Shown: positions 1 through 8,338 of the stretch, piece after piece
How the letters are laid out: every line of letters begins with the position of its first letter
How positions within the stretch are numbered: the first letter of the stretch is position 1
Assembly: GCA_022592435.1 (NCBI GenBank)
Contig: JABYQS010000470.1
Location: 1-21,439 of the forward strand
DNA from: Cerioporus squamosus
Taxonomy: Eukaryota > Basidiomycota > Agaricomycetes > Polyporales > Polyporaceae
DNA: 21,439 bases
Direction of reading: 5' to 3'
The notes under the pieces: model-generated
What the model saw: only the letters and a program-made list of their open reading frames with translations
What the model was told of the DNA's origin: nothing
The model's database searches: none
Program-made: the position numbers and the translations under genes

Positions 1-483
1 ACCGATACATACCGTACACCGCTCTCTGCGAGTGTGGATAATATACGGCATTCGGACAGCTCAGCGACAAATTCAGGCTTCGAGCAGAGCATTTGCCCGG
101 GCGTGAACGGGCTTAGCAGCATGAAGAAGGGGATGGGACGGACCTGCATGCGTCACGTAGGACGAGGGACATCCACGTTGATGAGCGAAACTGCGTCGTG
201 TGGACTGACATGTGATCAGTTGAGCTGCATATATGTGAGCATATGCGTGCAGAGACTAGAGACTCAGAGGTACATAGGTGTTCGAAGCAGACTGTGTCCA
301 CGATATGTACTTATACCAGGAGGAGGAGGAGGGGTACTACTAGTGTATGGCCCATCGGCGAAAGATGGCAAACGACGACTCCGAGTGTTGGCCCCTCGGC
401 GTCTTTCTGTGTCATCAATCCTGGGCGTCTCTCCTCCTCTTAACTTCAACCACCAACAGGCCTCACCAACCTGTCTTGAAACG
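1..483. other. Left-edge region upstream of copy A
   Basis: No gene can be defined here on its own. The last ~80 bases resemble the sequence upstream of the first conserved intron in copies B and C: all share a GGCGTCT or AGCGTCTC block, and A and B share TTAACTTCAACCA and GAAACG just before the donor. This suggests a leader exon ending at 483. In the phase that joins to the copy A exon it is open and ends ...SPTCLET, and copy B reads ...SSCFET at the same place. Whether the leader is coding or 5' UTR cannot be decided from sequence alone, because it diverges quickly between copies. Confidence 0.35.
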
Positions 484-548
484 GTACATGTTCCGCTTGC
501 GACTATGTCATGAATCGCACTCACAGGCAGAGCTTCTCATTTATACAG
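484..548 (+). other. Leader intron of copy A (65 nt)
   Basis: Donor GTACAT and acceptor TTATACAG, 24 bases before the conserved MR[RS]DLA start. Copies B (15239-15303) and C (19306-19370) have an intron of exactly 65 bases at the same place, with donors GTACCT and GTACGC and acceptors TAGCAG and CAGCAG. Sharing across three diverged copies is the main evidence that it is real. Confidence 0.55.
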
Positions 549-572
549 GTTCTGCGTCCATATTTGAGAGTC

Positions 573-1817
573 ATGCGACGCGACCTGGCGTTTGCATGGC
601 GTCTATTGCGCTCTCGGTCAGGTTGGATGCATCGCGCTGAGCTCCAACTGTGCGTCGACGACCATGCAGGAACACGGACAGGAATGCTTCCTTACATGAG
701 GAACGGACTACCCTCAACCTCCTGTCTAGCGCGCACCCTCGTCTCTCTAGGTATAGCAGCAGGCGACACTCCTCCGGATACCCCAAGCATAGCTCGAGCT
801 CCCCAGGCACCGAGTCCCTCTACCCCTATTCGCACGTTAAACCCAATGGAACTCTCGCCAGACGATTACATTATATCCGTACCGACGCGGATACGCCCCA
901 GTATCAGATTCAATGTCGGGTGTTCTCATGATGGTCGCCCTCGAGTCACCCTCCTGCACACGCCCCCACAGCCAGATGCAGGCCGTCTGCCAACCAATCT
1001 TAGCGGCTTTTTCTACTACCACCAGCCTCCTCGTGCTCCACTCCTTGTAGGGGAGCTCCGGTTCCGTCTCACTGCCACACACGACCCTGCCAGCTTTCCT
1101 TCTGGAGTCGACCTCACGACCAGACGCGGTGTTCCGTGGTACATCCCCCTTCCGGTCATTGCTTTCCACAAAAAGTATGCACCCATCCGACATCTTCTCA
1201 CCACCGTCGATGCGACTGTTCCTCAGCGAACGATGGACCGAGCACGGGAACACCGTCAGTTATTCCGGACTGGCGACGTCTCGGGCACGCGATACCTGCA
1301 TACGTTCGGCCAACCGTTTGGCCTTCATCTGGATTCCACAGAACTTTCGTTCGTATTTGCTGGCAAGGGACATATCGCACACACTCGCATTCAAAACATG
1401 TTGAGCTTTAGCACTAGATTCATCGGAGCCACCCCCGGCGGCCTAGGGCGGCATGCCCAGCAGCATCAACCCTTCCCAGGTCAGCCCGCAGCCCGCTCGC
1501 CGTCCGTCGAACACTGCTAGGCCACCGAGAAAGCTGACATACTATGTTTGATAGGTACAGTCCTGTGCTGCTTCGAGCCGTCCGCACTCCCAGAGCATTC
1601 GGGGAAGCGTGTTGCGGTTGTGCGCGTACTGCGTTCCCTCGAGTGGGATCCCGTTCGACCCAATCCATCGTACAGTGGACCTGCGATTCCACCCGAACTC
1701 TACCCTCGAGAAGGCCAGCTCCTGATGACGCTGCGTCATCGTAAGGTGCGGGCATGGGCCGGCGATGTGGACAAGCAAGTATCGAGGAGGGAGAAGAACT
1801 TGGTGGGACCACTATAG
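573..1817 (+). CDS. Uncharacterised fungal family protein, copy A (two main exons)
   Basis: I do not recognise a named domain. Predicted exons are 573-1479 and 1555-1817, joined in phase 1 (389 aa). The start was chosen at MRRDLAFAW because copies B and C align from the same MRSDLA; an in-frame ATG at 510 lies inside the predicted leader intron, and coding may extend into an upstream exon. The first ~100 residues are Ser/Pro-rich and variable. The conserved core carries SPDDYIISV, GRPRVTLLHTPPQPD, LSGFFYYHQPP, GELRFRLTA.HDPASF, GVPWYIPLP and a YAPIRHLL...DATVPQ block. Exon 2 carries SLEWDPVRPNPSY and PPELYPREGQLLMTLRHRK. No signal peptide or membrane segment is evident. A 2-base difference from copies B and C causes a stop at 1815, about 20 residues before the end that copy B's homologous frame reaches. 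Otherwise the frame is open, so this is the only plausibly functional copy. Confidence 0.6.
1480..1554 (+). other. Second intron of copy A (75 nt)
   Basis: Donor GTCAGC, branch-like GCTGAC at 1533-1538 and acceptor GATAG. Splicing joins CCA-G to GT-ACA and restores the frame into the conserved GTVLCC...EPSALPEH segment. The same intron, in the same phase, is at 14241-14293 in copy B and 18347-18411 in copy C. Without splicing the frame stops at 1520. Confidence 0.75.
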
Positions 1818-2073
1818 CTGTACTCTTCGACAACGCGCTTGAATACGGATGGTCCCCCGTATCGACTACCGGCCATCATCCTACCGCATGATACGAACCC
1901 CTTGCAGCCCACAGCTCTACCCCGAACGACCCCCGACGACGCACTCTGCTACGATTATGCGCTCTATTCTACACCACGGCTCGGGATCTCGAGACTCCCC
2001 ATATCCGAAATCAGACAGCTCGCGCGGCTGTTTCCGGTTCGACGAGTGACTGCGCCGTCATCCCGCCTGATAC

Positions 2074-2358
2074 GTGAAGCTCGTTCGCGCATCCGGCAGA
2101 CACCGCGAGCACATCGTCTTTCAGTGCCGATGGACACGCAGCCCGGAGCTGTGTGCGGTTGGAGACTTCGACTGGCCATCGATCCTAAGTGGGGACTCCA
2201 CGGAGGATGGCAACGCCGACTCGAAGCAAGTAGATCCGCAACCGGAGCCGCTCTTCAGAGTGGCAAACGTGCGCGTCGATGTCCCAGAGCTGATGGTTTC
2301 GCTCATAACGAGCACTCGCTGTTCGACCTGCTGCTCGTGCAGTAGCTCGCGGGCATGA
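2074..2358 (+). other. Unassigned coding-like fragment
   Basis: This open frame of up to 94 codons has balanced composition, including FQCRWTRSPELCAVGDFDW and VDPQPEPLFRVANVRVDVPE, unlike the Arg/Ser/Pro-rich chance frames around it. No domain is recognised and no splice partner could be fixed. It could be an exon of a decayed gene or chance. An overlapping frame (1839-2345) is equally long but looks less protein-like. Confidence 0.2.
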
Positions 2359-2932
2359 CAGCGGGTTCTGCGGCGGGCTGGGGCCTTAGCAGTTCTCGGA
2401 GGTCGGTTGGCGGTCGAGGGCTTCAGCGGCGAAGGTCAAAGAGAAGACGGCGGTGCAGACGAGCGCGGCAGATTGGTGGATGAATTGCTCTCCTCGAGTA
2501 GGTCGGGATGTTGAACCCTTGTGCGCCCTTGTGCGCCGATGATGACGCTAACAAGCCGGAACCGCTCCAGCTCGTCGAGAGTTATACGTGTGCAACTGTG
2601 CGGGGTGTCGTGAACTCTGCCGTCACCCAGGCTTCCCCGTCCATGACCCGGTCGGGAAATGGTTGCAACTGCGAGGGAGAGCGCTGAGGGAGAGCGGGCG
2701 GCGGGTGGCCATGTGAGGATGGAGGCGGAGCGATTGGCGAGACGAGGCGAGGGAGACATCCGAGAGGAGGCGGAGGGGGTAGAGGAGCGCTGCGTTTGAT
2801 TATGGGTAGGCCCCTCCATGACTTCGACATCTTCCTGTTGCGATGAGCTGACTCCCGTACAGAACAGATAGAAGTCTTGCAGAGGACTCGTGCAGACTCG
2901 GGCCCGCAGTGCGCCCCCAAGGTCTCTAGCAG

Positions 2933-3088
2933 TTGTGGTTAGTCCACGCAGACTTCGCGCTTAAGACATACTTCACCGATATACGCAACGCTTTCCGCAA
3001 CTGCGGCGCAGATGTCGAGATTCGAGAAGTTGCGGGCTTCGCACGCTGTGATGGGAACGCTGCAGGGCAATGTCTGGAACTGTTATGA
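2933..3088 (+). other. Unassigned coding-like fragment after an acceptor-like site
   Basis: After a CTCTAGCAG acceptor-like site at 2924-2932 the frame reads LWLVHADFALKTYF, then GADVEIREVAGFARCDG, and stops at 3086-3088. The segment looks like the last exon of something and is too short to identify. No upstream exon was found. It could be a remnant, or part of a transcribed leader of the HET gene. Confidence 0.2.
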
Positions 3089-3231
3089 ACGCCCTGCCGG
3101 CCATTTCGTGAGAGAACGCCGCTGGAATACGAGGGAGGCGCCTGTACGAGTATCCCACGAGGCCGCAACACATATCGATGCCCGACTCCTCGACTCTTGT
3201 CTCTACCTTCCTTGCCTCGAACCCGCTGACG

Positions 3232-3289
3232 GTGGGTCTTACTCAGTCGAGATGTTGGCGAAGAGCTGACTTTGCTATGTGGCTTTCAG
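3232..3289 (+). other. Probable 5' leader intron of the HET gene (58 nt)
   Basis: Donor GTGGGT, branch-like GCTGAC at about 3265-3270 and acceptor CTTTCAG at 3289. It lies 17 bases before the ATG at 3307, so it would be a 5' UTR intron. This argues against the longer open frame that begins at 3178. Confidence 0.5.
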
Positions 3290-3306
3290 GTATCGTATCG
3301 CACGTC

Positions 3307-5337
3307 ATGCGTCTCATGAACACAGAGACCGGCCAGTTCGTCGAGATCAACAACCCGGCCCAACATATCTACGCCATCCTCTCGCACACTTGGGATCCGG
3401 AAGGCGAACAGTCCTTTATAGAGATCACAGAGATTCAGCGCTTTATGGGGATGCCAATCCTTCCGGAGTCCGCGCTTGACGAGAAGTTCTTCAACGCCAG
3501 TGTCATTCCTACATCCAGACCCACCTCCGCATCTCTACCCGACGCTCGGAACACCATCCCAACAGAGCTTAGTCTGACGGCTCCTGCGGTAGACGAGGGT
3601 CAAGCGTCGAAGATGCCGGGAAACCCCTCCATCAAGAAGGAACGCAGCCGCGTTGCCCGCTGGGCAAAGAGGTTGCGGCGCTCTCTTGCTCTCGCTATGA
3701 AGGCACTTCTCCCCCGTGCTAGTCCCTCGCTCAGTTCAACACCGTCACCGTTGGACACGTCCGGTCCCACCGCACCGACGCTCACTCCTTCCACTTCCCC
3801 TAGCGCTGCGGACATCGATCCCTCCTCGCAGGAGCCGAGGCCATCCATCCTGGACCATCCCAGCGTATCCCTGAAGATCAAGAACGCGTGCCGTGTCGCC
3901 CGTGCGTACGGCTATAGCCTCCTGTGGATTGATTCGTGTTGTATCGCGAAGGAGAGCAGCGCGGAGCTCTCCGAGGCGATCAACTCGATGTTCCGCTGGT
4001 ACAGTTGTGCATCCGTATGTTTCGCATTCATCCCCGACCTCCCCAACGGCCTCATAGACATCGAACACCACGACGAACGAGTGTTATTTTCTATCATGCA
4101 CAATCTTCGTTGTGAATGCAGGTGGTTTCACCGGGGTTGGACCTTGCAAGAGTTGGTCGCCCCGCGGGAGGTTGTCTTCTTGAATAAGCATTGGCAGTTC
4201 AGTGGAACAAAAGCGACGCTGGCGGACACACTCGCTGCAGTGACGGGTATTGAAGCCCAAGTCCTCATGCACCAGAAACGCTTGGATCAAGTGAGCGTCG
4301 CCGATCGCATGCGCTGGGCGTCGCGCCGGAGCACTGCGAGGGTGGAGGATCGGGCGTACTCCTTGTTCGGGATCTTCAGCATCAGCTTGCTGATCATCTA
4401 TGGCGAGGGAAACCGCGCCTTTCTCCGACTGCAGAAAGAGATATTACAGGCCATACCTGATCAGAGCCTGTTTCTCTGGTACCCCCAGTCTCTTTGGACG
4501 TCTCGCGGTACATTTGTCTTCCCAGAACAATCCCATGGACTGGCCATGCAGTTTACCCACAAGCAACACTTGGAGGGGCTTCTGGCGGACGATCCGGAGA
4601 AATTCGCTGGACATCTTTCCCAGCAGTTCCTCCCCATACCTCCGCAAGAACTGGCTCGTCGCTTACGGAGGGAAGTAGATGACCCTTCGTACACGATCAC
4701 TCCCTATGGCGTTCATACCCATCTCCCTCTCATTCCGATCTCGAATATCATATCTGACGCTAATTTGTATGGCCAACTCCAACTCGAAGAGGTGTATATG
4801 GTCGTATTAGCATGCGAGCTGAGCACCGTGCCAGGTTCTCTCGTAGCCATGCTTTGCACAACGCAGCCCGAGTCGGACCATAGCGAGGGTTCTCCACGCA
4901 AGTCTCTTCGCAAGTTGCACATAACCATCCTGGGTCACGGCACGCAGGGACATGTATCCGGATATCACGTCGTGCTACCACCGGAGCTCCTCGAGCGGTT
5001 GTCCGGTGGACCCCAGTTGTTACGCACAAGTCCAGTCTCCATACCCCTCACCAGCGGGCTAGGCCAGGGAGCTCCGCATCCGATTCTTCAACCAGTTGTA
5101 GCTGGTTCATGTATCCCGAGCGACAATTACGGGTTTCAACTGCAGCACAGACAGGTACTGGAAAACTTGGGATATACAGTTGTAACTAATGGCTTCCGAG
5201 CTCCCTCCCCCTCCTCCCTTTCTACTCGCACGACGACACCCTCGCCTCCAAATCGCTCCACGCTTGGATCATGTTTCGTGCAACTATCGAAGGACGCATT
5301 TTCCGTACAAGTCAGGCTTGACTTTTTTTCAAGTTGA
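3307..5337 (+). CDS. HET-domain protein (heterokaryon incompatibility type)
   Basis: HET-domain proteins take part in fungal non-self recognition and can trigger cell death after fusion of unlike hyphae; many paralogues have no known job. The start at 3307 gives the usual N-terminus MRLMNTETGQFVEI. HET motifs in order: YAILSHTWD (residues ~22-30), AYGYSLLWIDSCCI (~199-212), AELSEAINSMFRWY (~220-233), RGWTLQELVAPREVVF (~276-291) and RVEDRAYSLFGIFSI (~345-359), followed by IIYGEGNRAFLRLQ. A Ser/Pro/Thr-rich stretch with a basic patch (~residues 55-190) separates the first two motifs, as in many basidiomycete members. The C-terminal half (ITPYGVHTHLPLIPI, YMVVLACEL) also matches the usual arrangement. 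No NACHT, WD40 or transmembrane part is seen. The 676-residue frame ends abruptly (RLDFFSS) after a T7 run, with a coherent continuation in another frame. Confidence 0.9.
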   Translation: MRLMNTETGQFVEINNPAQHIYAILSHTWDPEGEQSFIEITEIQRFMGMPILPESALDEKFFNASVIPTSRPTSASLPDARNTIPTELSLTAPAVDEGQASKMPGNPSIKKERSRVARWAKRLRRSLALAMKALLPRASPSLSSTPSPLDTSGPTAPTLTPSTSPSAADIDPSSQEPRPSILDHPSVSLKIKNACRVARAYGYSLLWIDSCCIAKESSAELSEAINSMFRWYSCASVCFAFIPDLPNGLIDIEHHDERVLFSIMHNLRCECRWFHRGWTLQELVAPREVVFLNKHWQFSGTKATLADTLAAVTGIEAQVLMHQKRLDQVSVADRMRWASRRSTARVEDRAYSLFGIFSISLLIIYGEGNRAFLRLQKEILQAIPDQSLFLWYPQSLWTSRGTFVFPEQSHGLAMQFTHKQHLEGLLADDPEKFAGHLSQQFLPIPPQELARRLRREVDDPSYTITPYGVHTHLPLIPISNIISDANLYGQLQLEEVYMVVLACELSTVPGSLVAMLCTTQPESDHSEGSPRKSLRKLHITILGHGTQGHVSGYHVVLPPELLERLSGGPQLLRTSPVSIPLTSGLGQGAPHPILQPVVAGSCIPSDNYGFQLQHRQVLENLGYTVVTNGFRAPSPSSLSTRTTTPSPPNRSTLGSCFVQLSKDAFSVQVRLDFFSS

Positions 5338-5680
5338 ACGACTGCAAGAAGCCGAACGACTCCAAGTCGGGAGCCGCATTGCCCTCAAGGTGGATGTTGG
5401 GACAAACCTGATTGACAACTCGGCCGAGTCATTGTCGCCATCGAAACCAGAGATCTATGATTCCTACATTGTCATGGAAGGCTCCTTCCCTTTGCGCCCC
5501 AGGAAGAGGAACATGATGCGAGACATCTCTGTGCCCTTCCGGGGTACTTCAGGACCTACCGTCACCCTACGCGTCCAAGTCTCCTATCACTCCCAGCTCC
5601 ATATATGGCTCCTGTATGTGGACATCCTTGGGGTCGGAGCTGCACGACGTAGCTTGAGCACGCCCACTGATGATACTTAG
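5323..5680 (+). other. Frameshifted C-terminal continuation of the HET protein
   Basis: Directly after seven T at 5323-5329, the +2 frame stays open to 5680. It reads FFQVERLQEAERLQVGSRIAL, then YIVMEGSFPLRP, then a beta-rich VTLRVQVSY and LHIWLLYVDI, which fits the end of a HET protein far better than the short SS tail of the first frame. One T fewer would fuse the two frames with no other change and add ~116 residues. The cause may be a real mutation, an assembly error at the homopolymer, or a non-canonical splice at CTTTTTTTCAAG. It is not an independent gene. Confidence 0.55.
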
Positions 5681-6689
5681 GCCCGATGAATCCCGCGTTG
5701 TGCCCCGTGATGTACGTACACTACTACGTAGCACGTATGGCTCCTGCCGGCGGTTGCGCGACAGACAGATCGTCCTGACCCGACTCGCAGTTGAACGCAC
5801 AATTGGAGCCGCGTGCGCGCGATATGGGAAAGGATGCGCGACGCCTTGCAATGGTCCGACCCGGCTTCGATTCTCTGGACTGATTGGGTTGGAACGATCC
5901 GTCCTCGAGACACAGGCTAAGATACGCTGTAGCCGTCGTGGCGGCTTGGCCGTACAGAAGCTGGCCCGAGTATACGACGGCATGGTGCACCGCACGCGAC
6001 ATGTAGCAGATGACGAGGATTAGGCAGCTCAGGGCCGACTGACTATGAATCAGGACCGGTAACGACGTACTGTGTCGCCCGAGACGACGCAGGACTCGGA
6101 GACCGTCCGATGAATTTGTCGCGATGAGCCGAGGTCGTCCTGGTCAGGCGACATGATGAGCAGGAGTGACGAGGGGAGAGATATCGTTGCGTGCCAGTGA
6201 CGACCCGGATGTAAGTAGTCAGGCGAGGACAAATTCGATGCAGCGCGAGGACGACTTCGACGCCACGCGAGAAGCGGCTTTTGGACGGGGCGAGGAGCCT
6301 TGGGAAATCGACAGTCGCCAGTACGAAGCAGCCGACCGTCAAGGCATCCTGAGGTCACATTCTGTCGGTATTGGTGGGGAGCGGGAGCGACACGACGAGT
6401 CGGCAACGCCTTGCGGTTGCAACCTCGGGGCCATGACATGGATGTTCGGGACCGGGGGGTGGCTGAGGTCTGGAATGGAGCACTTAGTGCACGAACAAAG
6501 ACATCTGCGGCGTGACACAGCTGACGCGAGGAGTCTTCGATCTTTCGAACTTGAAGCAAGTCCGGACGCGACAGGACTGCGTCCGCAACGACTGCCATTG
6601 GCCGGTTCGTGCGAGGACATACGACCTGGGCTTTGGCGGCATGTACTCGTATATGCGACCTGCTTTGATATTCAGAAGTAGAAATGAGG
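5681..6689. other. Region without a supportable gene
   Basis: Open frames occur on both strands, the longest being 6050-6742 on the minus strand and 6166-6681 on the plus strand. Both are rich in Arg, Ser and Pro or scattered Cys, lack recognisable motifs and overlap each other. I regard them as chance frames in GC-rich DNA. No intron signals in consistent frames were found. Confidence 0.4.
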
Positions 6690-8045
6690 CATGTGCGGCA
6701 AGACTTGCGCCTGATGCACGACCGCCCGACGCACGTCTGCACGAATGGAGGCGAAGTGCGTCAGGCTAAGATCAGAAGGAGGCGCAACAGCTCGTCAGTG
6801 CAAGGGGGCTCTCGTACGCGCAAATTACAAAGTAAGTGCTTACCGGCCCACATGCAATGTCTCCCGTCACCGGTCACCGGTCACCGGTCACCCGTGCCCC
6901 GGTCGCAGGGCGCCCGTCCGTGCAGCTTGAAGCGATATCCGAGTTGGAGGAACGATAGTCCGTACGTGCGTCAGCTTCCGTACTCGTACTGAGTATGTTC
7001 ACGGTTCAGCGAGCCGGGAGAAGAGCGTTGGCGATGCCGACCAGGCTCATCGATGCCGACCGTGACGGTGGAAGCGAGTGCCCGCTCGTGCCGTCTCCGC
7101 CTCAACGTTCACGTACGACCACGATCATGGAGATGGAGGAGGACTTGAACTGGTGGTACATAGCGTCCGCGGGAGTGATGTCTGCGATACTAGTGCGCGG
7201 CCATCCCGAGGCGCGATGGTGTCCTGCGGAAGAGTCTGTAGGTCAGAATGCGAACGCAGAGCGGGCAGATGGACGACTCGCGACGTCCCCAATGACGTGG
7301 ACTGCTTAGTTCGAGGGTTATGCAGCTCAGGCGAGTGCCAGTGCGGAGACTCGGACGGACGTATATAAGCTGAGCTAGACTCACAAATCACCAATGGGCA
7401 GTGAGATCAGACCGCGCATCGATGCGCAGTGGTGTTGCGAGCGACGCGACGGGGTGTGAGGCTGCGCCAGCGCGCGAGTTTGGAGCTGGGACGATGGTAG
7501 CGCCGGTTGACTTCGACCATGACCGTGACCGTGAGGGTGAGAGTCTGCTCGTGCGGTCACTGCTTCACTCATTTTTGCGACCACGTATGGAGATGGGAGA
7601 GCACCGGTACACGGCGTCCGCGGGCGTGGTACAATCTGTAGTACGTCCCAAGGCGCCAGGGTATGATATGCCTGCGGAGGAGTCTGTCATTTGTCAGGAC
7701 GCGAACGCAGAGCGACAGATCGACGACTTCTGAGACGCACCAGACTTCGATCGGGAGTCATGCGGCGGCTCAGATGGACGTGTGCATGCTCAGTTAGACT
7801 CAGTTAGAGTCTGGAGCCACAAGCAGGAATGGACAGCAGATCACTGCCAGTCGACGCTGCGGGCTTGAGGCTGCGCGAGCGCACGAGTTAAGAGCTGAGA
7901 CGATGATTGTTTGAACGCTGAGAGCTCTCGAGCCTGCCCATGTATGCTTACATGTGCGTTGACGGCACGACTGCTCGATGCGCACACGTCTGCACGAATG
8001 TAGGCGGAGTGCGCGAGGGCGAAAGGAGGCGCGAGGGCTTGCGGC
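6690..8045. repeat. Decayed, partly tandem repeat block
   Basis: Two units of roughly 400 bases, about 7000-7385 and 7386-7800, share several blocks in the same order: CTCGTGC followed by GTC; GCGTCCGCGGG; CCTGCGGA.GAGTCTGT; GCGAACGCAGAGCG and GACGACT; and a closing AGACTCA. A third partial unit begins at about 7810 and repeats TGAGGCTGCGC.AGCGC and GAGCTG.GACGATG from 7455-7496. A separate pair, about 6690-6810 and 7960-8045, shares CACGTCTGCACGAATG and AGGAGGCGC. No protein-coding motif, transposase or terminal inverted repeat was recognised. The repeats are too diverged to place exact ends by eye. Confidence 0.5.
6864..6891 (+). repeat. Short 7-base tandem repeat (CGGTCAC)
   Basis: Three perfect head-to-tail copies of CGGTCAC are at 6871, 6878 and 6885, preceded by one variant copy CCGTCAC at 6864. 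This is a small minisatellite-like tract, too short and without spacers to be a CRISPR. Confidence 0.8.
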
Positions 8046-8338
8046 TTGGAGGAGGGCTTACTTACTGAGGCAAAGCGTGTCTTCCACACGTGATCGTGTC
8101 TCCACGCGGGCTGGGACGCGTCCCACGGCGGCCGTGCGGAGCTCCGTCGAGGATCGATAGGGAGCACGCATGTTCTTCGGGCGCAGGACGAGATTCTTAT
8201 CGAGGAGAGGATCAGCGCGTTCGGGGGTGAGTAAGCTGATGTTGCGTGTTTCTGACGGAGACGAGTACAGGATACAACTGCGAGCGATAATCATACACGA
8301 TCGATTTGTGAATCGCGTTCCTGCGTTGGGTTTGGGGT
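8046..8338. other. 3' flank of glyoxalase I
   Basis: This segment separates the repeat block from the glyoxalase I stop codon and presumably contains that gene's 3' UTR on the minus strand. No coding sequence, RNA gene or clear polyadenylation signal was recognised. Confidence 0.3.

Larger units (their letters stand above)
1818..3231. other. Region without a supportable complete gene
   Basis: The first ~30 bases after the copy A stop still match the 3' end of copies B and C in a shifted frame (LFDNALEYG). Beyond that I see only open frames with no recognisable family. Two stretches look coding and are listed separately (2074-2358 and 2933-3088). A proline-rich open frame on the minus strand, about 2582-2920, looks like a composition effect. 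The last part presumably holds the promoter and leader of the HET gene. Confidence 0.4.

Noticed and set aside
510..572. ATG at 510 as the start of copy A
   Set aside because: It falls inside the 65-base intron that is conserved in position and length in all three copies.
3178..3306. ATG at 3178 as the HET start
   Set aside because: The added segment spans an intron with good donor, branch and acceptor, and the family normally begins MRL.NT.TG.
6050..6742. 230-codon minus-strand frame overlapping a 171-codon plus-strand frame (6166-6681)
   Set aside because: Neither has a recognisable motif, hydrophobic core pattern or splice support, and composition is typical of chance frames here.
6864..6891. 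Possible CRISPR-like array
   Set aside because: The repeats are 7 bases, directly abutting with no spacers, in a eukaryotic genome.
7362..7369. TATATAAG as a promoter
   Set aside because: It lies inside the decayed repeat, is not kept in the neighbouring unit, and no gene follows at a sensible distance.
6690..8045. Autonomous transposon
   Set aside because: No transposase, reverse transcriptase or integrase motif, and no clear terminal repeats or target duplications; only degenerate repetition is seen.
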